Of a stretch of DNA of 58,109 nucleotides, positions 36,422 through 45,266 are shown in pieces. Every line of letters starts with the position of its first letter. Position 1 is the stretch's first letter. Source of the DNA: Gemmatimonadales bacterium (GTDB lineage: Bacteria; Gemmatimonadota; Gemmatimonadetes; Gemmatimonadales; GWC2-71-9); the NCBI GenBank assembly GCA_019637315.1, contig JAHBVU010000002.1, positions 300,001 through 358,109 of the forward strand. Direction: 5' to 3'. A program made the translations under genes and the position numbers. The notes below the pieces were generated by a model that was not told the origin of the DNA, did no database searches, and saw only the letters and a program-made list of their open reading frames with translations.

Positions 36422-36793
36422 TCAGGACTCGGTCTCCTCGCGCCGGAGATCGGCCAGGATCTGATCGATCCGCGCCGCATGCTCCCGGCCCCGGTCAACC
36501 TGAAACTGCAGGTCCGGGGTAATCCGGGTATCGAGCGCGTGCGCCACCTTGGTGCGCAGAAAGCCGGCGGCCCGCTCCAGCCCTTCGAGCTCGGCCTTCT
36601 GCTCCTCTCCCTCGCCACTCAGCGTCACGAAGATCCGGGCGACCGACAGATCGGGCGTGACTTCGACCCGTGTGACCGTCGCCGAACGGACCCGCGGATC
36701 CCGGACCTCGTGGATCAGGGCCTCCGCCACGATCTGACGCACCACCTCAGCCACCTGATCCGGGCGGCGGCGATTGCCCGAGCGGCCGGCCAT
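36422..36793 (-). CDS. rbfA: ribosome-binding factor A
   Basis: This 123-residue KH-like protein assists maturation of the 16S rRNA 5' end. Family marks are RRRPDQVAEVVRQIVAEAL, VRDPRVRSATVTRVEVTPDLSVARIFVTL and ITPDLQFQVDRGREHAARID, the last with the usual end of the domain. It starts 4 bases after infB. Confidence 0.96.
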   Translation of the reverse strand: MAGRSGNRRRPDQVAEVVRQIVAEALIHEVRDPRVRSATVTRVEVTPDLSVARIFVTLSGEGEEQKAELEGLERAAGFLRTKVAHALDTRITPDLQFQVDRGREHAARIDQILADLRREETES

Positions 36794-36797
36794 GGGA

Positions 36798-39689
36798 TCA
36801 GGTCTCCGCCCCGGCGCTCGCGGCGAGGGTCCGCTTCACTTCCTCGACCCGGAACGCCTCGATCCGATCGCCCACCTTGAGATCGTTGAAGTTTTCGATG
36901 GCGATACCGCACTCGAACCCTTCCTTGACCTCGCGGACGTCTTCTTTGAACCGCTTCAGGCTGCCGAACGTGCCGGTGTAGACCACCGAGCCATCGCGCA
37001 CCACGCGAGCCTTGGCAGTCCGGGCAATGACGCCCGACCGCACCGCACAACCGGCAATGGTGCCGACCCGGGAGACTTTGAACGTCTCGAGCACCTCGGC
37101 CTCGCCCAGGACGATTTCCTTCTCTTCCGGCTTGAGCAGGCCTTCGAGGGCTTTGCGAACGTCCTCGACAGCCTCGTAGATGATCCGGTAGGTGCGAATA
37201 TCGACGTGCTCCCGCTCCGCCGCGGCCCTCGCGTTGGCGTCGGGACGAACGTGGAAGCCGATGATGATCGCGCCGGAACTGCTGGCCAGCAGCACATCGC
37301 TCTCGGTAATGGCACCGACACCGCGATGCACGACCTCGACTCGCACTTCACTGTTGGACAGATGCGAGATCGCGTCGGCCAGCGCTTCGGCCGGACCGCC
37401 CTGGTCGGCCTTGATGATGATGGGCAGTTGGGTGACCCGGCCGGCCTGAAGCTGCCGGCTGATGTCCTCGAGCGATCCACCCCGCTGGCTGCGCCGATTC
37501 TGCGCTTCCCGCTCGAGCCGCTGTCGCTTCTGCGCGATGTCACGCGCTTCGACCGCATCGACGATACTGATGAAGCTGTCGCCGGCCGCCGGCACACCCT
37601 CGAATCCGAGCACGCGCACCGGAATCGACGGACCAGCTTGCTTGACCGCTTTGCCGCGTTCGTCCGTCATGGCGCGGACGCGCCCGGAGAACTTGCCGCA
37701 GATGAAGTTGTCGCCCACCCGAAGCGTGCCCCGCTGAACCAGCACGGTCGCCAACGGGCCCTTGCCCGGATCGAGCGTCGCCTCGAGCACCGTACCCGAC
37801 GCCTCCGAGTCCGGATTGGCCTTAAGGTCGAGAATCTCGGTCTGCAGCAGAATCTGCTCCAGCAGATGGTCGATCCCGGTGCCTTTCTTGGCCGAGATCT
37901 CGGCTGAAAGCACGTTGCCGCCAAACTCTTCCAGCACGACCTGATGCTGCAGCAAGTCCTGCTTGACCTTGGGGATATTGGCCGCCGGCAGGTCGACCTT
38001 GTTGATCGCGACGATGATGGGCACACCGGCATTCTTGGCGTGACTGATCGCCTCGATCGTCTGCGGCATCACCTGGTCGTCGGCTGCGATGACGAGCACC
38101 ACGATGTCGGTGACCTGCGCACCGCGGGCGCGCATGGCGGTAAAGGCCTGGTGACCCGGTGTGTCGAGGAAGGTGATTTCCTTGCCCGACGGCAGCGAGA
38201 CATGGTAGGCGCCGATGTGCTGGGTGATCCCGCCCGCTTCACCCGCGACCACGTTCGCTTTGCGCAGGTAGTCGAGCAACGAGGTCTTACCATGGTCGAC
38301 GTGACCCATGATCGTGACCACCGGCGAGCGCGGCTGGAGCAGCTCCGGCGCCTCTTCCGGCGCCTCGCTGCCCAGTTCGGCCGCGTACTCCTCTTCCCGC
38401 ATGGCCTCGAACCCGAACTCCGACGCGATCAGTTCGATCTGATCGAAGTCGAGCCGCTGGTTCACGGTGACCATCATGCCCATCTCTTTGAAGGCAAACT
38501 GGACGATCTGCGTCGCCGGCACCTTCATCAGCTCGGCCAGTTCGGCCACCGAGATGAACTCGTTGACCCGAATCCGGGTCTTTTCCCGCTCCCGCTCCTC
38601 GGCGCTTCGGCTGGCGAGCATGTCGCGGTAGCTGGGCTCGTCGGAGCGGCGCTTGCGCGGACCGCCCTTCATGCCCTGGAGCGTCTTCAGGATGTTGGCT
38701 TGCACCTGATCCTGATCGACATAGCTCTTCCGCCCCCGCTTGGCCTTCTTCCGACCACCCTGCGCCGAACGGGACGGCGCATCGGGACCGAAGTTCCGCG
38801 CCGGGGCCCCCGGCGCACCACCCGGACCTGCCGGACGTCCGGGCGGGCCGCCGGGACGCTGGCCACCCCTGGGCGGCCCACCGGGACGCTGCGGTCCGCC
38901 TGGCCGGTTGAAGGTACCTCCCGGACGCCCGGGACCACCGGGGCGCTGCCCCCCGCCAAAACCGCCGCGCTCGCCCGACGGGGCGCCACCACGGTTCGGG
39001 GCACCCGAGGTGCTGCTGAAAACCGGGCGAGGACCGGCCGGACCGCGCTGAACCCGCGGAGGTACGAAAGTTCGACGCGCCGGCGGGCCGCCTTCACCAC
39101 CTGAGGTAACCGAAGGCGGCAACACCGTCCGCGGCGGAATCGGGGGCAACGGCGGGGGCGGCGGGGCCACAGCCTTGGGCGGGGGCGGTGGAGGCTCGTC
39201 GACCGGCTCCGGTTCAGCCTCTGGCTCCGGTGCGGGCGGCAGGTCTTTGAACAAAGCGCGGGCCCGTTCATCCAGCGTCGGCATCGGCGCGGAGGGCTGC
39301 GGCTCGGGGCGCTCGAACACGACGGGCTTCTCGCGCTCGAACGTCGCTGATTCGGCCGCGACCTTCTCGGCCTCAGCCTGCGCAGCGGCTTCGGACTCGG
39401 CCACTTCGGCCGCGGTCCGGCGACGCTTGGCGGTCGGGGCCGCGGGAGCAGGCGCCGCCGGGGCTGCACTCGCTTTGGTGGTTCGGCGCCGCGTCTTTTT
39501 GGGCTCCTCGGCGGTAGCCTGCTTGCGCTTTTCGCGCTCCCAGCGGAGCCGGATAGCAGCTACCTGCGCATCGTCGAGCGGGTGCAACGGCCCCCGGACG
39601 ACGACATGCATGTCTTTGAGCACCGACATCAGCTGCTCTGTCGGGACTCCGAATTCCGTCGCGAGATCTTGGACTTTCGTCTTGACCAC
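36798..39689 (-). CDS. infB: translation initiation factor IF-2
   Basis: This 963-residue GTPase loads fMet-tRNA on the 30S subunit. The N-terminus has an IF2_N domain ([22 protein letters not shown]). A low-complexity linker follows at about residues 55-320, first Ala/Glu-rich, then Pro-rich, then Gly/Pro/Arg-rich. A second IF2_N-like domain ([19 protein letters not shown]) precedes the G domain with G1 [10 protein letters not shown] at 461-470, DTPGHQAF and NKVDLP. Domains II to IV complete the protein. It begins with GTG directly after the ylxQ stop (TGAGTG). The long disordered linker makes it larger than the common 700-900 residue forms. Confidence 0.97.
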   Translation of the reverse strand: MVKTKVQDLATEFGVPTEQLMSVLKDMHVVVRGPLHPLDDAQVAAIRLRWEREKRKQATAEEPKKTRRRTTKASAAPAAPAPAAPTAKRRRTAAEVAESEAAAQAEAEKVAAESATFEREKPVVFERPEPQPSAPMPTLDERARALFKDLPPAPEPEAEPEPVDEPPPPPPKAVAPPPPPLPPIPPRTVLPPSVTSGGEGGPPARRTFVPPRVQRGPAGPRPVFSSTSGAPNRGGAPSGERGGFGGGQRPGGPGRPGGTFNRPGGPQRPGGPPRGGQRPGGPPGRPAGPGGAPGAPARNFGPDAPSRSAQGGRKKAKRGRKSYVDQDQVQANILKTLQGMKGGPRKRRSDEPSYRDMLASRSAEEREREKTRIRVNEFISVAELAELMKVPATQIVQFAFKEMGMMVTVNQRLDFDQIELIASEFGFEAMREEEYAAELGSEAPEEAPELLQPRSPVVTIMGHVDHGKTSLLDYLRKANVVAGEAGGITQHIGAYHVSLPSGKEITFLDTPGHQAFTAMRARGAQVTDIVVLVIAADDQVMPQTIEAISHAKNAGVPIIVAINKVDLPAANIPKVKQDLLQHQVVLEEFGGNVLSAEISAKKGTGIDHLLEQILLQTEILDLKANPDSEASGTVLEATLDPGKGPLATVLVQRGTLRVGDNFICGKFSGRVRAMTDERGKAVKQAGPSIPVRVLGFEGVPAAGDSFISIVDAVEARDIAQKRQRLEREAQNRRSQRGGSLEDISRQLQAGRVTQLPIIIKADQGGPAEALADAISHLSNSEVRVEVVHRGVGAITESDVLLASSSGAIIIGFHVRPDANARAAAEREHVDIRTYRIIYEAVEDVRKALEGLLKPEEKEIVLGEAEVLETFKVSRVGTIAGCAVRSGVIARTAKARVVRDGSVVYTGTFGSLKRFKEDVREVKEGFECGIAIENFNDLKVGDRIEAFRVEEVKRTLAASAGAET

Positions 39690-40007
39690 TCAGGCCTCCA
39701 TCGCATCCTGCGCTCCGGCAAGACGGATCAGTCCGTCTGCCAGCGCAGGATCACGTACACCCACCACCATCACCGGGGGCTTGCCCAGCCGGGCCCCCAA
39801 CTCCTGCGCCGTCGGGCCGGGGATCTGCGGCACCCCGCGCGCGGTCGCCAGCCGCGACGCCTTTTCCAGCGCCCGCTGACTCGCATCACTTGCCACGACG
39901 ATACAGCGGCACTCGCCCTCCTGAAGCGCGCGCCGCACCGCTTCGACTCCGATCACCACATGGCCCGCCCGGAGTCCCAGCCCCAGCAGACCGATCAGTC
40001 CGGTCAT
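39690..40007 (-). CDS. ylxQ: L7Ae/YlxQ-like ribosome-associated protein
   Basis: This 105-residue protein resembles L7Ae and YlxQ: GLIGLGLRAGHVVIGVEAVRRAL-type start (here IGLLGLGLRAGHVVIG), CRCIVVASDASQRALEKASRLA, a variable loop and a hydrophobic end. Such proteins bind kink-turn RNA, and homologues often lie between nusA/ylxR and infB. Its ATG overlaps the nusA stop (40004-40007). The ylxR gene normally found just before it is missing. Confidence 0.85.
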   Translation of the reverse strand: MTGLIGLLGLGLRAGHVVIGVEAVRRALQEGECRCIVVASDASQRALEKASRLATARGVPQIPGPTAQELGARLGKPPVMVVGVRDPALADGLIRLAGAQDAMEA

Positions 40008-41326
40008 TCGCTCTTGACTGCGTCCTCGCCCGCGTCGTCGGCCGTCAGGTCCGCCAGGAAGGCAAGCAGCTCTTCCGCCGCCGCAGGCGTCATACCCTCG
40101 ATCGAGGCGATGTCATCACGCTCGAGATCCAGAATGTCGTTGAGGGTCCGATATCCACCCCGATCGAGCGCGCCAAGTACTTCCGGCGAGAGCCCCTTGA
40201 GCTCGGCCAGCTGAACTTGCGACGCCCGATCTTCTGGCAAGGGCGCCAGCGCGAACAGCGGGCCTTCACCACCGCGCTCCACCCACTCGCGACTCGAATA
40301 CAGATCGATCTTCCAGCCGGTCAACTCGGACGCCAGCCGCACGTTCTGCCCGTTCTTGCCGATGGCGAGCGAGAGTTGATCCTCGTCGACCACGGCCTGA
40401 ATGGTCTTGGTTTCCGGATCGGAAAAGACCTTCGCCACCCGCGCAGGCGCAAGCGAAAGCCGCGCAAACCGCTCCGGATCCGGCGACCACGGGACGATGT
40501 CGATCCGCTCACCCGAGAGCTCGTTGACGACCGCCTGGACCCGGGAGCCCTTGAGACCGACACAGGCCCCGACCGGATCGATGGCGTCATCGCGGGAGAT
40601 CACTGCCACCTTGGTACGGCTGCCGACCTCACGCGCAATCGCCCTGATCTCGACGATCTGCTGAGCAATTTCCGGCACTTCGAGCCGGAACAGCGCCGCG
40701 ACAAACGACGGATCGGCGCGCGACAATACCAACCGGGGGCCCTTGGGCGTTTCTTCGAGCCGCTTGAGCACGGCCCGAATGGTGTCGCCCTGGTGGAAAT
40801 GTTCCCGGTGATTCTGCTCCCGATACGGGATGATGGCCTCAGCCTCTTTGAACTTGGCCAGCATCAACACGATCTTGCCACGCTCGACCTGCTGCACCTC
40901 ACCTGACAGAAGCTCGCCGACCTTGTCGCCGAACTCCTCGCGAATCTTGCTGCGCTCGCCTTCCCTGACCCGCTGGATGATGCGCTGCTTCGCAGCCTGC
41001 ACGGCCAAGCGGCCGAAGTCGCTGAACGGCACATCCTCTTCGAGCACGTCGCCGACCTGGAAATCCTCGTCCTCGTAGCGCGCCTCGTCGATGGAGACTT
41101 GCGAACTCGGATCGTCGACTTCCTCGACCACGGTGCGCAGCCGCGCCACCCGGATCACACCCTGCAACTCGTCGACGTTCATCTCGAACTTGACGTTCGG
41201 GCCGTATTTGCGAACCAGCGCTGCGTGAATGCCGTCGCGAAGCAGATCGAGCAAATCCGCTCGATCCAGTTGCTTCGCATTGGTCAGCTCACGAAACGCT
41301 GCCAGCATCTCGGTGGAACCCGCCAT
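40004..41326 (-). CDS. nusA: transcription termination/antitermination factor NusA
   Basis: The ATG at 41326 sits 6 bases after GGGGGA and gives 440 residues; a longer frame reaches into the leader. The NusA N-terminal domain (REDLLDLLRDGIHAALVRKYG-like DRADLLDLLRDGIHAAL) is followed by an S1 domain (GDKVGELLSGEVQQVERGKIV), KH1 (GACVGLKGSRVQAVVNELSGE), KH2 (LSLAIGKNGQNVRLASELTG) and a C-terminal helix-hairpin-helix segment (DILDLERDDIASIEGM). It binds RNA polymerase and modulates pausing. It heads the long minus-strand run but is not preceded by rimP, and its leader carries several hairpins. Confidence 0.96.
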   Translation of the reverse strand: MAGSTEMLAAFRELTNAKQLDRADLLDLLRDGIHAALVRKYGPNVKFEMNVDELQGVIRVARLRTVVEEVDDPSSQVSIDEARYEDEDFQVGDVLEEDVPFSDFGRLAVQAAKQRIIQRVREGERSKIREEFGDKVGELLSGEVQQVERGKIVLMLAKFKEAEAIIPYREQNHREHFHQGDTIRAVLKRLEETPKGPRLVLSRADPSFVAALFRLEVPEIAQQIVEIRAIAREVGSRTKVAVISRDDAIDPVGACVGLKGSRVQAVVNELSGERIDIVPWSPDPERFARLSLAPARVAKVFSDPETKTIQAVVDEDQLSLAIGKNGQNVRLASELTGWKIDLYSSREWVERGGEGPLFALAPLPEDRASQVQLAELKGLSPEVLGALDRGGYRTLNDILDLERDDIASIEGMTPAAAEELLAFLADLTADDAGEDAVKSE

Positions 41327-41362
41327 CGACATTCCCCCACTTCGGAGGCCCACGGTTGAGCA

Positions 41363-41382
41363 CGAGTCTCCGACGAGACTCG
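41363..41382. other. perfect 8-bp hairpin in the nusA leader
   Basis: CGAGTCTC and GAGACTCG flank a 4-base loop, forming an exact stem 37 bases upstream of the nusA start on the minus strand. It could influence ribosome binding or serve as a NusA autoregulatory element. This is seen in the sequence; the role is inferred. Confidence 0.55.
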
Positions 41383-41443
41383 CGACGCTACGGTACCAGA
41401 ATCGTTTCGAGGACGACCGCGGATGGGCACCTGCAACGCGCAT

Positions 41444-41459
41444 CCCCTCTGGCGAGGGG
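41444..41459. other. 6-bp hairpin in the nusA leader
   Basis: CCCCTC and GAGGGG pair around a 4-base TGGC loop. It is short but GC-rich and lies between the terminator and the nusA start. Confidence 0.4.
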
Positions 41460-41478
41460 ACGGACCAGAACTGGTTCC

Positions 41479-41509
41479 GAAAACAAAAATGTGGGGGAAC
41501 ACCCCACAT
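41479..41509 (-). terminator. intrinsic (rho-independent) terminator
   Basis: On the minus strand, ATGTGGGG and CCCCACAT form an exact 8-bp stem around a 5-base loop (41509 down to 41489), followed at once by TTTTTGTTTT. This is a textbook intrinsic terminator and the clearest one in the window. It may end the murA-pgeF transcript, or act as an attenuator if the nusA promoter is upstream of it. Confidence 0.85.
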
Positions 41510-41691
41510 CACCCAACTCCCCGCGCCAGACATTGAAGTTAGCCGAGCGGGGCCTGAGCGTCAATCGACCCCGGTTGCCCTATGGCCTTGTCTGACAGGC
41601 CGTTACGTGAGCTCCCCGCGGTACTGGCGCCGCCGGGTTCGCCCGGCTCCGGCCAAAGACCTCTGCTGCCTGTCCAGTGACGCGTAATCGG

Positions 41692-42462
41692 TCACTCTGG
41701 CAATAGCCCAAGCAACGCAATCATCCGCCCGTCCCGCCCCGATGACCGCCGATGGCTCATGAAGCGACCCGCGTCGTGCGCCGAGCAGAGCGGCGAGACC
41801 GAGAGGTCGGTGATGCCAAGCGCTCCGGCCTGATCCGCGATCACCCCGCGGAGGTCGAGCCCGCCGGCAGCCCCATCGGCGAGCGGCCGCCCGCAGGCCG
41901 AGGCAACCTCGGCTCCGACTTCGTAACAGGACTCGCAGATCCCGACTCCGACGTGGACCGCGAGATCCTCGGCGCGTGACCGCGACCGCTGCGCCAGCAG
42001 CTCGACGCCCGCCCGGAGAATCTCGCCAGCCGTGCCCCGCCAGCCCGAATGAAGCAGCGCGACGGCCCGCCGCACCGGATCGATCAGGTAGATCGGAATG
42101 CAGTCGGCCAGCGACACCGTGAGCAACAGGCCCGGCGCGGCGGTGGCATGGCCGTCGGCTCCATGGAGGAGAGTCCAGCCCGCTCGAGCCTGATCGTGCC
42201 AGAGTACGGTGACGCCGTGGACCTGACGGGCCACGACAATCCCGCTGAACCCCGGGACAGCCTCCTGGACCCGCCGCCAGCGTTCGAGCACCGCTCCGAT
42301 CGGGGCCGTCCCGGCAAGACCGAGATCAAACGGGTCTGCCGGATCGCCGCGCTCCGTGATGCCTGCCACGACGCCGAAGCGCTCCCGCCAGCCAGGCACC
42401 AGCGCCCACGGTACCGGCGCGCCCGCCACGGTCTGCTCAGCGAGGACCGCCACCTCAGTCAT
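41692..42462 (-). CDS. pgeF: PgeF/YfiH family (laccase-domain, peptidoglycan editing) protein
   Basis: This 256-residue protein has the CNF1/YfiH-like fold. Family marks are VVARQVHGVTVLW, the Cys-containing LTVSLADCIPIYLIDP, ALLHSGWRGTAGEIL, GVGICESCYEVG and the closing DAGRFMSHRRSSGRDGRM. Metal- or substrate-binding His and Cys residues are in HSGWRG and ADCIP. In other bacteria it removes L-Ser from mis-made peptidoglycan precursors or acts as a purine nucleoside phosphorylase. It overlaps the end of murA by 8 bases, consistent with a wall-quality role. Confidence 0.93.
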   Translation of the reverse strand: MTEVAVLAEQTVAGAPVPWALVPGWRERFGVVAGITERGDPADPFDLGLAGTAPIGAVLERWRRVQEAVPGFSGIVVARQVHGVTVLWHDQARAGWTLLHGADGHATAAPGLLLTVSLADCIPIYLIDPVRRAVALLHSGWRGTAGEILRAGVELLAQRSRSRAEDLAVHVGVGICESCYEVGAEVASACGRPLADGAAGGLDLRGVIADQAGALGITDLSVSPLCSAHDAGRFMSHRRSSGRDGRMIALLGLLPE

Positions 42463-43738
42463 CGAAACGCTGGATCTCGGCTCCCAGGGCCCGCAGGCGC
42501 TCGTCGATTCGCTCGTAGCCGCGCTCGATCTGGCCCACGTTGTGAATGACGCTCTGGCCTTCCGCAGCGAGCGCGGCCAGCAGCATGGCCATGCCGGCCC
42601 GGATGTCGGGTGACTCCACGACCCCGCCCCGCAGCGGGGACGGCCCCGAGATGACAGCCCGATGCGGGTCACAGAGCACGATCCGGGCGCCCATCCCGAT
42701 CAGCTTGTCCACGAAATAGAGCCGCGACTCGAACATCTTCTCGAACACCAGCAGCATGCCGGCGCACTGCGTCGCCGCGACGATGGCGATGGACATGGTG
42801 TCCGCCGGAAAGGCCGGCCAGGGACCGTCCTCGAGCTTCGGCACGTGCCCGCCGAGATCCGATCGGATCCGGCGCTCCTGGTTGCGATCGACCGTGAGCC
42901 GGCCGCCCTCGAGACGCGGGCGAATCCCCAGTCGGTCAAATCCGATCAGAGTTGCCCGCAGGTCGTCCCCGCGAACCCCGTCGATGACGATCTGACCGTT
43001 GGTGACGGCCGCCAGCCCGATGAAACTGCCGATTTCGATGTGATCCGGGCCGATCTCGTAGCTGGTGCCCTTGAGGGGTCGGCCACCCCGAATCACGTAG
43101 GTATTGCTTCCGATCCCGTCGATTTCCGCCCCCATGGCCACCAGGATCCGGGCCAGGTCCTGGACGTGCGGCTCGGCAGCAGCGTTACGGAGCGTGGTGG
43201 TGCCCTCGGCCATCACCGCGGCCATCAGCGCATTTTCGGTCGCCGTTACGCTGGGCTCGTCGAGAAAGATGTCGGCCCCAACCAGGCGCTTGGCCTCGAT
43301 CTCATACCGGTCGCCGACCCGCACGGTCGCGCCAAGCGCTTCGAGAATCAGGAAGTGCGTGTCGACTCGGCGGCGGCCAATCACGTCCCCCCCGGGAGGG
43401 GGCAGCGTCACCTGACCGAATCGCGCCAGGAGCGGCGCCGCCAGGAGGATCGAGGCGCGGATTCGGGCGCAAAGCGCCGGATCCAGCGGCTTCGAACTGA
43501 CGCTGCTGGCATCGACCCGAACCAGGTTGGGTCCGATCCATTCTGCTCGGGCGCCGAGATGCTCGAGCAACGCGATCATCAGCTCGACGTCGCGGATCCG
43601 GGGCACGTTGCTGAGCTCGACCGGTTCGTCGGCAAGCAAGGTTGCGGCCAGGATCGGCAGGGCGGCGTTCTTGTTTCCAGCGGGGCGCACCGTTCCATTG
43701 AGCGGACGGCCGCCTTGTACGACGAATCGAGGAGGCAT
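42455..43738 (-). CDS. murA: UDP-N-acetylglucosamine 1-carboxyvinyltransferase with Asp in the fosfomycin-target position
   Basis: The 427-residue enzyme transfers enolpyruvate to UDP-GlcNAc, the first committed step of peptidoglycan synthesis. Key residues are Lys23 in AGNKNAALP and the loop PPPGGDVIGRRRVD. The loop position held by Cys115 in E. coli MurA is Asp118 here (codon GAC at 43385-43387). Enzymes with this natural Cys-to-Asp change, as in mycobacteria, are active and not inactivated by fosfomycin. The ATG at 43738 is preceded by GAGG; a GTG 18 bases upstream is less likely. It is read divergently from the DUF948-like gene. Confidence 0.96.
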   Translation of the reverse strand: MPPRFVVQGGRPLNGTVRPAGNKNAALPILAATLLADEPVELSNVPRIRDVELMIALLEHLGARAEWIGPNLVRVDASSVSSKPLDPALCARIRASILLAAPLLARFGQVTLPPPGGDVIGRRRVDTHFLILEALGATVRVGDRYEIEAKRLVGADIFLDEPSVTATENALMAAVMAEGTTTLRNAAAEPHVQDLARILVAMGAEIDGIGSNTYVIRGGRPLKGTSYEIGPDHIEIGSFIGLAAVTNGQIVIDGVRGDDLRATLIGFDRLGIRPRLEGGRLTVDRNQERRIRSDLGGHVPKLEDGPWPAFPADTMSIAIVAATQCAGMLLVFEKMFESRLYFVDKLIGMGARIVLCDPHRAVISGPSPLRGGVVESPDIRAGMAMLLAALAAEGQSVIHNVGQIERGYERIDERLRALGAEIQRFDD

Positions 43739-43818
43739 GGCCAACAACCTCGCCACCGGGCTAGCGGCGCGTCAAGGCGAGGACATTATCTTGTGAGGAT
43801 GCGGACCATGAGGTGGAT

Positions 43819-44274
43819 ATGACGACGGTACCCGGATGGGTCGGACCGACCATCGCCCTGTCGCTCGTGATCATTGCGATCGGCTTTGTCTCGTTCGTTG
43901 CGGCGCTGCTCATGGCCGGCAAGAAGGCAGCCGATCAGATGGAGAGCCTCGGCAAGGAGGTCGCCGAGCTGCGGAAGGAGTTGCGGCCGACCATTACTGC
44001 ACTCAACGCCTGGGTCGGATCGAGTATCGAAGTAACCGGCGAGGTCAAGGACGAAGTCCGTGCCATTCTGAAAAGCTCACGGCGTCTGCGCAAGAGCGCC
44101 ATGCGGGGCGCGGGCCGAGTCCGTGACCGCCTCGAGGATCTCGACGCGCTCTACGAGGTCGTCTCCGCTGAAGTCGAGGAAACGGCACTTTCCGTGGCGT
44201 CGACGCTCCGCTCGGTCCGGACCGGGACGTCGGCGCTCAGCCGGATCAAGCGTTTTCTGGGACGCCGTCGGTGA
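43819..44274 (+). CDS. DUF948-like small membrane protein
   Basis: This 151-residue protein starts with one membrane helix (GPTIALSLVIIAIGFVSFVAALL), then a long alpha-helical, charged region with coiled-coil character (MESLGKEVAELRKELRPTITALN), and a basic C-terminus (IKRFLGRRR). This is the layout of DUF948 proteins of unknown function. Its GTGA stop overlaps the start of the phospholipase-like gene. The AGGTGG near the ATG at 43819 is closer than ideal. Confidence 0.75.
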   Translation: MTTVPGWVGPTIALSLVIIAIGFVSFVAALLMAGKKAADQMESLGKEVAELRKELRPTITALNAWVGSSIEVTGEVKDEVRAILKSSRRLRKSAMRGAGRVRDRLEDLDALYEVVSAEVEETALSVASTLRSVRTGTSALSRIKRFLGRRR

Positions 44275-45266
44275 GCGCTCGGCGGCTGGTGGTCACTGGT
44301 GTTCTGCTCGGCTGCATCGCTGCGGTGTTGCTGCCGGACACGGCCTATGCCTGGACCCATGGCACGCATGTATTTCTGGGCGAGACAGTCCTTGCCAACC
44401 TGCATCTGCTGCCGTCCCATGTCGCAACCCTGATCGGCTCGTTTCCGCACGACTTCCTCTACGGCTCGATCGCGCCGGACACGTCGATCGCGAAGCGCTA
44501 CGTTCCCGCCGGTCGCCATTCGCACTACTGGAACGTCGGGCAGGAGACCTTCGACCACGCCGAGACGGAAGCACTCCGCTCGTTCGGTCTCGGGTACCTG
44601 GCGCATCTGGCCGCGGATACGGTGGCTCACAACTACTTCATTCCCCGGCAGCTGCTGCTGACCAGCAGCACCCGGGCCATGGGGCACCAGTACTGGGAAC
44701 TGCGGGTCGAAACGCATCTGACCGACCGCTACGCCCGACTGGCGCGTGAGCTGATTCGGCGGGATCACTCGGGATCGGATCTGCACCTCGAGCGCATCAT
44801 CTCGCCGACCCTGTTCAGCGTCAGAACCAATCGACGTATCTTTCGGAGCATCGTCCACCTCTCCGACACCAAGAGCTGGCAACGCGCGATGCAGGCCGCG
44901 CGAGGCGTCAGCCGCTTTCTGCTGACGGACGAGGACGTCGAGCGCCACCTCGCCCTTTCGTACGAGGTGGTGATGCAGACCCTCGCCGGTATCTCGGATC
45001 GAGAGGGCGTGGCGCGGGAGTGGGACCCGTCTGGCGAGGGCCCGTTGCGTCGGGCCAAACGGTGGCGCCGCGAAGCACTCTGGAAGGGCGGGCTCTGGGT
45101 CCCGGAGCATATGATCGAAGCGGCAGAAGAACGATTTGGGCTCCCGGACCTCGATCTGGGATTCTGGCAGGCATCAAAGATCGAACGGCCGTGGATGCCG
45201 CTGATCGGCAAACCGGCCTTGTACGACACACACACACCAGGAGTACTGAACGATGGGCAAGGGTGA
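44271..45266 (+). CDS. zinc-dependent phospholipase C-like secreted protein
   Basis: The 331-residue product has a signal peptide whose predicted AYA cleavage site falls immediately before Trp28. In secreted zinc phospholipases C the mature protein begins with Trp, whose amino group binds zinc. A His-rich metal-binding core follows: WTHGTH, then GSFPHDFLYGSIAPD, HSHYW, FDHAE, LAHLAADTVAHN and GHQYWE. These match the Zn_dep_PLPC family pattern. It probably hydrolyses phospholipids outside the cell, but the substrate is unproven. It starts with GTG overlapping the DUF948-like stop. Confidence 0.85.
   Translation: MSARRLVVTGVLLGCIAAVLLPDTAYAWTHGTHVFLGETVLANLHLLPSHVATLIGSFPHDFLYGSIAPDTSIAKRYVPAGRHSHYWNVGQETFDHAETEALRSFGLGYLAHLAADTVAHNYFIPRQLLLTSSTRAMGHQYWELRVETHLTDRYARLARELIRRDHSGSDLHLERIISPTLFSVRTNRRIFRSIVHLSDTKSWQRAMQAARGVSRFLLTDEDVERHLALSYEVVMQTLAGISDREGVAREWDPSGEGPLRRAKRWRREALWKGGLWVPEHMIEAAEERFGLPDLDLGFWQASKIERPWMPLIGKPALYDTHTPGVLNDGQG

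Larger units (their letters stand above)
41333..41691. other. gene-free region between pgeF and nusA
   Basis: I see no gene in these 359 bases on either strand; rimP, which usually lies here, is absent. The region holds an intrinsic terminator pointing toward nusA (41479-41509), two perfect hairpins nearer nusA (41363-41382 and 41444-41459), and a near-palindrome at 41461-41479. The promoter of the nusA operon must lie in here, but I cannot point to a confident -35/-10 pair. Confidence 0.7.

Noticed and set aside
38800-39060. Tandem DNA repeat or CRISPR-like array in the infB region
   Set aside because: The repetition comes from Gly/Pro/Arg codons in the IF-2 linker; there are no regular repeat-spacer units.
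36774-39104. Two long plus-strand frames opposite infB
   Set aside because: Both lie entirely within infB, have biased composition and match no family; they are shadows of IF-2 codons.
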